From Clostridium sp. LS (GTDB lineage Bacteria > Bacillota > Clostridia > Clostridiales > Clostridiaceae), in the NCBI RefSeq assembly GCF_002760435.1, contig NZ_AUUU01000101.1, forward strand, positions 42,410 through 106,409: DNA of 64,000 bases. Direction: 5' to 3'. The notes under the pieces were generated by a model, which saw nothing but the letters and a program-made list of their open reading frames with translations, made no database searches and was not told where the DNA came from. Position numbers and translations under genes: made by a program. Position 1 is the stretch's first letter; every line of letters begins with the position of its first letter. Below are positions 29,543-36,946 of the stretch, piece after piece.

Positions 29543-29561
29543 AAAATCCTATGTTAGTCTG

Positions 29562-29591
29562 TTGAAAGCGTAATTATCCCTTTAGTATAAT
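29562..29591 (+). promoter_or_regulatory. Candidate sigma-A promoter of the MATE gene
   Basis: TTGAAA (29562-29567), 18-bp spacer, TATAAT (29586-29591). No sigma-54 -24/-12 element is visible in this gap. Confidence 0.65.
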
Positions 29592-29625
29592 AACCTAATG
29601 AAAGACTACTAAGGAAGTGAAACAT

Positions 29626-31011
29626 ATGACTAAAGATATGACAAAAGGCAATATAACAAAGCATCTTATAAACTTTTCTATACCACTAATACTTGGAAAC
29701 GTCCTGCAACTAACCTACAATGCAGTTGATTCAATTGTCGTAGGAAGGTTTTCTGGAACAGGTGCATTAGCAGCAGTGGGAACTGCTAATCCTGTAATGA
29801 ATATTGTTATTTTAGGAATAACTGGGGTAAGTATTGGAGCCTCGGTACTCATGAGCGAATTCTTTGGAGCTGGAAGGTATGAGGATTTAAGAAAAGAAAT
29901 ATCCACTATTTTAATATTTGGATGTTTTTTCTCATTACTAATTGTAATACTCGGTTTAATTTTTTCAAAAGATTTATTAATTCTTCTTAAAGTTCCTAAC
30001 GAAATTCTTTATTCTGCAACTCTTTATCTTAAAATTATTTTTGTCGCGATGCCATTTACATATTTATATAATACAGTATCATCGGCAATGAGAAGTGTTG
30101 GCGATTCAAGAACCCCTATAAGATTCTTAGCAGTTGCATCTATTTTGAATGGATGTCTTGATTTTGTTTTTATTGGCGGCTTTAACTTGGGCGTACTTGG
30201 GGCGGGGCTGGCAACAGATATAGCTGAAGCTTGTTCTGCAATTTTTTGTATAATTTACATTTATAAAAATGTTCCATTATTAAAATTAACTAAAAGCGAT
30301 ATGAAAATAGATATAAAATTTCTAAAGCAAACTCTTGTACATGGTTCTATTACAGCTCTACAGCAATGTTGTCAGCCAATTGGAAAATTATTAATACAAG
30401 GCACTATTAATCAACTAGGTATTGCTGCTATTGCATCATTTAATGCAGTAAGCAAAGTTGATGATTTTTCAATTATACCAGAACAAAGTATATCTCATGG
30501 AATGATGACCTTTGTTGCACAAAATCGAGGTGCCAATAATAAAAAGCGTATAAAATCTGGATTTAAAACTGGATTATGCATAGAATTTTGCTATTGGATA
30601 TTCATTTGTTTGATTATTTTAGCCTTAAAAGAACCAATAATGAAACTGTTTGTTTCTTCAGGGGATACAAGCATGGTAACTATAGGTGTCAGTTACCTAA
30701 GCCTTATGGCCTTTTTTTATGTTCTTCCTGGTTTTACAAATGGAGTACAAGGCTTCTTTAGAGGTATGGGAAACATGAAAATCACATTAGTTTCTACATT
30801 AATACAGATTTCCTTTCGAGTAATATTTGTATTTATACTCGTTCCACGTATAGGTCTAGCGGGTGTTGCATATGCAAGTTTTATAGGATGGATCCTTATG
30901 TTAGCTTATGAAATACCATATTACTTTATATATAAGAGAAAAAATCCTTTATTAAATGATTGTTCAAAATCTGATGAAAATGTTCAAGTGCAAGGAAGAA
31001 TTTGTTCTTAA
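29626..31011 (+). CDS. MATE-family efflux transporter
   Basis: A 461-residue protein with twelve predicted membrane segments in two MatE repeats, exporting drugs or metabolites against Na+ or H+. Family pattern residues include PLILGNVLQLTYNAVDSIVVG near the N-terminus. The start is ATG at 29626; the GTG at 29617 is part of ribosome binding site AAGGAAGTG. It lies 97 bp after the PrpR-like regulator gene, which probably controls it. Confidence 0.88.
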   Translation: MTKDMTKGNITKHLINFSIPLILGNVLQLTYNAVDSIVVGRFSGTGALAAVGTANPVMNIVILGITGVSIGASVLMSEFFGAGRYEDLRKEISTILIFGCFFSLLIVILGLIFSKDLLILLKVPNEILYSATLYLKIIFVAMPFTYLYNTVSSAMRSVGDSRTPIRFLAVASILNGCLDFVFIGGFNLGVLGAGLATDIAEACSAIFCIIYIYKNVPLLKLTKSDMKIDIKFLKQTLVHGSITALQQCCQPIGKLLIQGTINQLGIAAIASFNAVSKVDDFSIIPEQSISHGMMTFVAQNRGANNKKRIKSGFKTGLCIEFCYWIFICLIILALKEPIMKLFVSSGDTSMVTIGVSYLSLMAFFYVLPGFTNGVQGFFRGMGNMKITLVSTLIQISFRVIFVFILVPRIGLAGVAYASFIGWILMLAYEIPYYFIYKRKNPLLNDCSKSDENVQVQGRICS

Positions 31012-31017
31012 TAAATC

Positions 31018-31056
31018 AGGCTGAGATTTACTATATATTAAACCTCAGCCTATTTA
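31018..31056 (+). terminator. Terminator of the MATE gene
   Basis: AGGCTGAG (31018-31025) pairs with CTCAGCCT (31044-31051), followed by ATTT. Confidence 0.75.
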
Positions 31057-31121
31057 ATGTTATTTTATAATTTACCGCCTCTCTTGAATTTTTATAAACT
31101 TATATTATGATATCTGATAAT

Positions 31122-31883
31122 TTAAAATTTAGGTGTTCTACTCAAAAAACTCTCCCATGCTGCTTTGGTTCCTTGGCGGATCTCATCCATTGATGCAGAA
31201 AGTCTTTTTTCTGTACCACCATAACCTATTTCCAAATTCTCATTTTCTAATCCTTTAAATACAGAATCGGCTAAATCATTCACATCTACACCAAAAGTAT
31301 GTAAGCCTGCGCCTCCTAAATCAGTATTGACGGCTGGAGGAAATACCTCAATAACATTTACATTTGTCTTAGCTAATTGTAATCTCAAGGATACTGTAAA
31401 TGAATGTAGCGCAGCCTTCGTTGCACTATAAATAGGAACCCAAACACCTGGTGTGATTGATAAGCCAGATGATATATTAATAATTGAAGAATTATCCCTT
31501 TTAACCAATTCTGGAATAAAAAGCATAGAAAGATGAATCGGTCCCTCTAAATTTATTGCAATTTCATCAGAATAATAATTCCAATCTTCAGTGGCATTTA
31601 AAAGATTTACTCTTTGCTGAATACCAGCATTATTAACTAAAAAGTTTAAATTCGGGAACTCCTTACTAACCCAATTGAACAAGGATATACGATCAGATTC
31701 TTTTGATACATCACATGTCCTAGTATGTAATTCTGGATACTTACTCTTTGCTTCCTGCAGCTTATCTTCTCTTCGCCCCACTATAATCACTTCATTGTTT
31801 AACTTTAAGAAACGTTCTGCTAATGCAAAACCAATGCCAGATCCTCCTCCTGTAATTAAAATTGTGTTTCCTGATAACTTCAT
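31122..31883 (-). CDS. Short-chain dehydrogenase/reductase (DltE-like)
   Basis: A 253-residue NAD(P)-dependent oxidoreductase. The cofactor motif is TGGGSGIG (about 11-18), the NNAG motif is present, Ser is in NISSG, and the catalytic YSATK is near residue 150. The sequence pattern is that of DltE-like SDRs, whose substrate is not established. The start is ATG at 31883; a GTG at 31892 overlaps ribosome binding site AAAGGAGTGG. It is divergent from the GH18 gene across a palindrome-bearing gap. Confidence 0.88.
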   Translation of the reverse strand: MKLSGNTILITGGGSGIGFALAERFLKLNNEVIIVGRREDKLQEAKSKYPELHTRTCDVSKESDRISLFNWVSKEFPNLNFLVNNAGIQQRVNLLNATEDWNYYSDEIAINLEGPIHLSMLFIPELVKRDNSSIINISSGLSITPGVWVPIYSATKAALHSFTVSLRLQLAKTNVNVIEVFPPAVNTDLGGAGLHTFGVDVNDLADSVFKGLENENLEIGYGGTEKRLSASMDEIRQGTKAAWESFLSRTPKF

Positions 31884-32084
31884 AATTTCCACTCCTTTGC
31901 TTTATATACATAGTTGCTAAATAATAAGTAATAAAATCATAATATTCTTATTATGCTAATAATTTTTAAATATATATACACTATCTTTGTTTATTATAAA
32001 TTGATTTTCCATAAGATTGATTGTACTTACATAAATTATTATATTAATAAATTTATTAATGCTCATTTATTTTTAGGTCAAATA

Positions 32085-32119
32085 AGATATTAATTTAATA
32101 CTTTGTAAGTATAATATCT
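32085..32119. promoter_or_regulatory. Nested palindromes upstream of the GH18 gene
   Basis: An inner perfect dyad ATACTT-TGT-AAGTAT (32098-32112) lies within outer arms AGATATTA (32085-32092) and TAATATCT (32112-32119). The half-site TACTTACA also occurs at 32024-32031. It is a candidate operator for the divergent SDR and GH18 genes. Confidence 0.45.
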
Positions 32120-32157
32120 AATTTGATGAACTTATCCCTATAAGCTTAGGAGGACTT

Positions 32158-33144
32158 ATGAAAATTAAAAAATTAGTTCCAACATCTCCATATAATATAA
32201 TAGGATATGTTTATGGCACGCCTAGTGCTATAAATGCACACAAGTTAACCCATGTTAATTATGCTTTCGCAAATATTGAAAAAGGTAAGATTTTTGTATC
32301 CAATAGTAAAGATTTATTAAAGTTAGTATCTTTTAAGTCATGTAATCCTAATTTAAAGGTTATTCTTTCAATCGGTGGCTGGGGCGCTAATGGTTTTTCT
32401 GATGCAGCTTATTCAATATCTTCAAGAAAAATCTTTGCTGATAGCTGCTTAGAAGCTATATATAAATATAAATTAGACGGTATAGATCTTGATTGGGAAT
32501 ATCCTGTAAGTGGTGCCTGTGACTTGATTAAATGCAGTCCACAAGATAAAGAAAATTTCACACTTTTGATTCAAGCAATACGATCTGAAATAGGATGTGA
32601 TCAAATACTAAGCATAGCTGCTGGAGCAGATGAATTCTATATCAATAATACAGAAATAAGTAAAATTGCAGATATATGTAATTATATAAACTTGATGACC
32701 TATGATTTTGCATACCGCACTCACAACGCAAACCTATACCCTACAAATTATAATCTTGGCTCGAGCATAAGTTGTGATGAATCAGTAACTGCACTTATCA
32801 AAGCAGGAGTACCTGCATATAAAATTAATTTGGGCATTCCTTTCTTCGGATTACGTGATCATCAATACCTTTCATACAAAACTCTCATTAAAAGTTATAT
32901 AAATAAACATGGTTGGACAAGATACTGGGATGATCAAGCTAAAGCTGCTTACTTAAAAAAGAATGATTCATTTATAACTTATGAGGACGAGGAATCAATT
33001 TATTACAAAGTTAAATATATAAAATCCAAAGGCCTTGGAGGAGCAATGTTTTGGGAAAATAATCAAGATTACAAAGGAATTCTTCTAAATAAACTTTGGA
33101 TAGGTTTAAAAAAAATTAATCTACCTGTAATTATGAGGAACTAA
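32158..33144 (+). CDS. Glycoside hydrolase family 18 protein without signal peptide
   Basis: A 328-residue TIM-barrel glycosidase of the chitinase/ENGase group. The catalytic motif LDGIDLDWEYP (DxxDxDxE) is near residues 108-118, and SIGGWG and LMTYDF flank it as usual. No N-terminal signal peptide, membrane segment or wall-binding module is visible, although the start is secure (AGGAGG seven bases before ATG). It would act inside the cell, or leave by lysis or a non-classical route. Substrate could be chitin oligomers or peptidoglycan-like sugars. Confidence 0.88.
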   Translation: MKIKKLVPTSPYNIIGYVYGTPSAINAHKLTHVNYAFANIEKGKIFVSNSKDLLKLVSFKSCNPNLKVILSIGGWGANGFSDAAYSISSRKIFADSCLEAIYKYKLDGIDLDWEYPVSGACDLIKCSPQDKENFTLLIQAIRSEIGCDQILSIAAGADEFYINNTEISKIADICNYINLMTYDFAYRTHNANLYPTNYNLGSSISCDESVTALIKAGVPAYKINLGIPFFGLRDHQYLSYKTLIKSYINKHGWTRYWDDQAKAAYLKKNDSFITYEDEESIYYKVKYIKSKGLGGAMFWENNQDYKGILLNKLWIGLKKINLPVIMRN

Positions 33145-33156
33145 TCTGATAATAAT

Positions 33157-33193
33157 GTCCTAAAATAAATTTAATCTAAATGTATTTTAGGAC
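33157..33193 (+). terminator. Inverted repeat after the GH18 gene
   Basis: GTCCTAAAATA and TATTTTAGGAC arms form a long stem. A good T-run is missing, so terminator strength is uncertain. Confidence 0.55.
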
Positions 33194-33236
33194 ATGCCTT
33201 AAATTCTATGATTTTTATCTTTTAATTCACCGCATT

Positions 33237-33536
33237 TCATAGATCATCCCAATGAATCTTTTCAATTTTTTCATCCGCCTTTGCTGATTTATCAAATAAT
33301 TTTATTATAACTGCAGATAATGCGAATCCTAATATTCCTCCTATTATTTCAGATATTTTAGTAGAAATATCAATAAACGTACCTAAATATCCTCCAATAA
33401 ATGCACCAACCAATATAGATATAATCGGAAAAATAAAAATAATAAAGGCTGCTACTAGCATATTAGTTTTTTTTTCTTTTGAGCCTGATTGACTTTTACA
33501 ATTAGTAATGTTTTCTTCTTGATCTTCTATTTTCAC
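33237..33536 (-). CDS. Small two-span membrane protein, RseC C-terminal-like
   Basis: A 99-residue protein with membrane segments at about 28-50 and 62-80 and a charged tail. The membrane part resembles the C-terminal half of RseC/MucC-type SoxR-reducing proteins, but the Cys-rich N-terminal half is absent (one Cys). The start is GTG at 33536; GGAG at the correct distance lies inside the longer frame. Function unknown. Confidence 0.6.
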   Translation of the reverse strand: MKIEDQEENITNCKSQSGSKEKKTNMLVAAFIIFIFPIISILVGAFIGGYLGTFIDISTKISEIIGGILGFALSAVIIKLFDKSAKADEKIEKIHWDDL

Positions 33537-33771
33537 ATTAATCACTCCAATAATAAATTTAAGTTATTGCATATTAAATTGTTAAAATACTACTTAATGT
33601 TCAAATATTATTTCCCTTATTCAGAGAACAATACGCTCCTTAGTTAGTTTTTTAACAACTTAAAATAAAATTCAGAAAATTCTCAACAACCACTTGAATA
33701 GTTAGCAACACATTGTTATAATAAGAATTAAGATATGAAAAATATTTATCTATATTTTTTTGAAATTTATT

Positions 33772-33799
33772 GTTAAATTATTAACGTTAATTATTTAAC
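33772..33799. promoter_or_regulatory. Tandem Rex-like operators
   Basis: Two adjacent dyads, GTTAA-ATTA-TTAAC (33772-33785) and GTTAA-TTAT-TTAAC (33786-33799), each match the core of the Rex consensus TTGTTAAnnnnTTAACAA. The first also has the outer TT. Rex is an NADH-sensing repressor of fermentation genes. Confidence 0.65.
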
Positions 33800-33879
33800 C
33801 TTGTTCAATTAATTTGGTGTTATGAAGTATTTGTATAAATTAATTTTAAGCAATAAGAAAATAAAGGGGACGGATATCA

Positions 33880-34512
33880 ATGATAATTAAAAAACCAATC
33901 CAATATGCAATTATAATAGATAAACAAGGCGATCATGGTGTATTTGATACTATGAACGATGCAATTGATTCAGCTTATACAGCATGCGAAGAATTCTCAA
34001 AATATAGTTTGTCAAGAAAAAATGAAATTATAGCGGCAGTTACTAATGTTTTACAATCTAACTTAGAAGAACTTAGTTTAATGACTTGCAAGGAGATTAC
34101 TTCTAAATCATATGATGAACTCCTTTGTGATAACACTGTTGCATTAAAAAACTGCGAAAATGATAAATATCTTGAAGCTAGATTAGCTGCAAGTAATATT
34201 GAAAATTCCAATATAGTTAATGGAGTAATTGTTTCATGTGCTAACCCAATTGAAATTATAATTAAAAATAGCATATTAATGCTTAAAGCTGGAAATGCAA
34301 TAGTATTTTCATCTAATGAAAATGTAAAACAAGTATTTGCACATGCTATTAAACTAATAAACAACGCAATAGAATCGGTAAATGGCCCTAAAAATCTCGT
34401 AACAACAGTAAAGAAGCCTAGCATTGATAATACTAATATATTAATCGGACATGAGAAAATAAATTTAATTTCTGCAATTGATAATAAAAATACAGAGAAA
34501 ATAGCTTTATAG
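33880..34512 (+). CDS. Truncated CoA-acylating aldehyde dehydrogenase-like protein
   Basis: A 210-residue protein resembling the N-terminal NAD-binding part of EutE/Ald-type acetaldehyde/butyraldehyde dehydrogenases: GVFDTMNDAIDSAYTA, then NPIEIIIKNSILMLKAGNAIVF and GPKNLVTTVKKPS align along the family. The family is about 460-490 residues long. Here the frame stops about where the Gly-rich loop before the catalytic half would come, so the catalytic Cys is missing. It has its own ribosome binding site (AAGGGGA), Rex-like operators upstream and a terminator downstream. It could be a decayed gene still expressed, or a cofactor-binding regulator. Confidence 0.75.
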   Translation: MIIKKPIQYAIIIDKQGDHGVFDTMNDAIDSAYTACEEFSKYSLSRKNEIIAAVTNVLQSNLEELSLMTCKEITSKSYDELLCDNTVALKNCENDKYLEARLAASNIENSNIVNGVIVSCANPIEIIIKNSILMLKAGNAIVFSSNENVKQVFAHAIKLINNAIESVNGPKNLVTTVKKPSIDNTNILIGHEKINLISAIDNKNTEKIAL

Positions 34513-34549
34513 AAAATTGTATTTTTCTTTTTTGATTCAATATTATTTA

Positions 34550-34570
34550 GCCCCATATGGGGCATTTTTT
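34550..34570 (+). terminator. Terminator of the truncated aldehyde dehydrogenase gene
   Basis: GCCCC-ATAT-GGGGC followed by A and six T, 38 bp after the stop. Confidence 0.85.
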
Positions 34571-34679
34571 AGTTAAAAACCCTTACCCTAGAAAAATCTT
34601 TTTCAAAGATAAGGTCTAATTATATAATTAAAATGTTTATATTTTCAATAATGATTAGAAATTATATTTTTTAGTTTAT

Positions 34680-35897
34680 TTACACATCTATTTCCTCTAA
34701 ATTTTTTAGATTTAATATGGCTCCTAAGTAACAATCACTTACAAATTCTTCACTTATTTTAAGTTTCCTTATTAACTTATTTACCTCAATCCAATTTCCT
34801 CTTTCATATTCTACCACTAAGCTCAAAAGTTCAGAAAGTATATTCTTTCTTCCTAATAACGCATCTTTAACATAATCTGAAATTGGCAGCTCATTTAAAA
34901 TATTTAAAATAGGTATTTTTAAAAGCGCATCAATTAATGAAAACATCCCGCTTAAAAAAGCATCAAATTCAAGAATATCAAATCTTATTTCCTTACTCAA
35001 CGCTTCCATAAAAGAAGCTCTAATTAAAGACATTTTTACTAGTTCATCAATACTGTTTTCCCCCATTTGTTTGAGTGAAATAATAAAAATCCATCTTCTT
35101 AATTCATTAATACCGATTATCATAATAGCTTCACCAATAGATTTAATTTTTCTTTTTAAACAGTAATGAGCTGAATTTACTGCTTTCAACAACTTATATG
35201 ATAAAAGTACATCATTTTTTATTAAGGCTTCTATTTTTTTTATATTTATATTATCTTTGTTTAACTCTTCTAGTAAATTCATATAGATAAACCTATAGCC
35301 AGATACATCCTTCCCCGAGATAATCATTGGCTTGCAAAAAAAATAACCTTGAAAATAGGAATATCCATATCGTAATGCTTCCATATACTCTTCTTCTGTT
35401 TCTACCTTTTCGGCTAGAAATTTTATATTTTTATTTTTTATTCTCCTCATTATCTCTTTTCTTTCATTGCCTTTTGTAACAAGAAAATCAACTTTTATTA
35501 TATCAATATATTTTATCAATTCATCGAATTGTTCATGATACATAAAATCATCTAGTGCAATAATGTAACCTTTTTCCTTTAATCTTTTGCAACACTCAAT
35601 TATTGTAAAATCTGGCTTTACTGTTTCTAGTACTTCTACTGCAATATGATCCTTTGAAAATCTTTCTATAATTTCTGATTTTATTAAATCCTCATCAAAA
35701 TTAATAAAAGCTTTTTTACCTCCAGTAATTTTATTAAATCCTATGACTAGAAAACTGTTTCTAATTACATCTAAGGTCGGGTTCACATTTTTTATGGAAA
35801 TAAATTCATTAATATTGCTATTTCTAAAAAGTAATTCATAAGCAATTACTTCCTTCTTACTATCAAATATCGCTTGTCTAGCCACAAATACGTCCAT
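34680..35897 (-). CDS. EAL-HDOD signalling protein (YuxH type)
   Basis: A 405-residue cytoplasmic protein. The N-terminal EAL-like domain (about 1-200) has YELLFR in place of EAL, with FINFDED, LDDF, AEKVET and FQGYFFCKP. YuxH-type EAL domains are often inactive and bind rather than cut c-di-GMP. A C-terminal HDOD domain (about 205-390) has LLSYKLLKAVNSAHY. The start is ATG at 35897, placed by GAGGGG; the longer frame runs through this site. Monocistronic. Confidence 0.88.
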   Translation of the reverse strand: MDVFVARQAIFDSKKEVIAYELLFRNSNINEFISIKNVNPTLDVIRNSFLVIGFNKITGGKKAFINFDEDLIKSEIIERFSKDHIAVEVLETVKPDFTIIECCKRLKEKGYIIALDDFMYHEQFDELIKYIDIIKVDFLVTKGNERKEIMRRIKNKNIKFLAEKVETEEEYMEALRYGYSYFQGYFFCKPMIISGKDVSGYRFIYMNLLEELNKDNINIKKIEALIKNDVLLSYKLLKAVNSAHYCLKRKIKSIGEAIMIIGINELRRWIFIISLKQMGENSIDELVKMSLIRASFMEALSKEIRFDILEFDAFLSGMFSLIDALLKIPILNILNELPISDYVKDALLGRKNILSELLSLVVEYERGNWIEVNKLIRKLKISEEFVSDCYLGAILNLKNLEEIDV

Positions 35898-36404
35898 AAT
35901 ATTCCCCCTCACTTTTAAATATTCCCAATTCCTTAAAGCTTCATTTTTCATATTTGATGAAGGCTTATATCCATTTTCATTTATACTACCAAAAGTAGCT
36001 CCAACAAGCCTTGATACTTCATTAATATCCCATTTTCACTTTCAAAATCTATTCCTACGAAATTTATTTATTTTCTTCTACATCTTTAATTATGATAACC
36101 AATTATATATAATTATTTCTATATTAAAACAACAATTATTATATTAACCTCTAAATATGTATTAATTATACCACTTTAATGATAATATGTAAATATATGT
36201 AATATAAATATATTTTTATAATTATATGCAAATAGTGTTGTCGCAAAATAAGGAAAGGCAGTAAAATTTTATTAAATATAATTTACTGCCTGTAATTCAA
36301 AACTAATATAATTGTAGCACTTACAATCCGTAATTCCTTCTATTTACAAACAGATTTAAAGATGTCATTACTTCCCTATCTCTCTACTTCTAAAGCTTAT
36401 AATT
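35898..36404. other. AT-rich intergenic stretch with one hairpin
   Basis: About 500 bp without a convincing gene. The AGGCAGTAAA/TTTACTGCCT hairpin at 36256-36291 may end the next minus-strand gene. The rest is AT-rich, probably promoter region of the EAL-HDOD gene. Confidence 0.5.
36256..36291 (-). terminator. Probable terminator of the 99-residue gene
   Basis: A 10-bp perfect stem with a U-rich tail (TTTCCTTATTTT) on the minus strand, about 115 bp after the stop. Confidence 0.55.
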
Positions 36405-36704
36405 TTACGATTGAGAGACAAGTGTTCCGCTTGCAGAAAAAGTTCCATGATTAGTATTAATAGATGCTGATATTACCTCATTGCTTAAAGTTCCTTTAAC
36501 ATGATATTGTATTCTAGCTATTAAGCTTCTAGCTTGTCCCGAAAATTCAAAATTATTTCCACTAATTTTACCATTATAGAATTCACTTTTAGCTCCCATC
36601 CCTTCAAGCACACCTGATAAAGAATTCCCAGTTATCACAAGTGTAATTCTGCCTTTTTGAATTCCAAACGGAGTGCTCATTGTGATATTATATATTCTTG
36701 TCAA
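36405..36704 (-). CDS. Beta-rich hypothetical protein (99 residues)
   Basis: A soluble protein with alternating hydrophobic/polar pattern and many Gly, Ser and Asn, likely an all-beta fold. No Cys, signal peptide or membrane segment. The start is TTG at 36704 with AGGGGG about ten bases upstream; the next in-frame ATG lacks a site. I do not recognise a family with confidence. Standing alone, its partner genes cannot be guessed. Confidence 0.65.
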   Translation of the reverse strand: MTRIYNITMSTPFGIQKGRITLVITGNSLSGVLEGMGAKSEFYNGKISGNNFEFSGQARSLIARIQYHVKGTLSNEVISASINTNHGTFSASGTLVSQS

Positions 36705-36946
36705 TTTAAATACGCCCCCTTATTTAAAATAAATTTATTAATTTTATATTAGAATATGATAAAAAGAATTCAGAATTACTAATTAAGCCATAAAAAATGA
36801 ACAGTAAAATAATATTTTTGAAAAGTTCCATTTTTTCTAATTTTCTAACATTTTAGTAAAATATACAAAAATATCAAGTTATATGATATTATAATTTTGT
36901 ACTAATAGTACAATTCAAATTAATTTTGTGTATTGGGGGGACTATT

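Noticed and set aside
29529..29625. Possible sigma-54 promoter for the MATE gene
   Set aside because: No TGGCAC-N5-TTGC element is present; a clear sigma-A promoter is.
33975..34565. 196-residue antisense frame across the truncated aldehyde dehydrogenase
   Set aside because: It is a shadow frame without a ribosome binding site; the plus-strand protein has clear family similarity.
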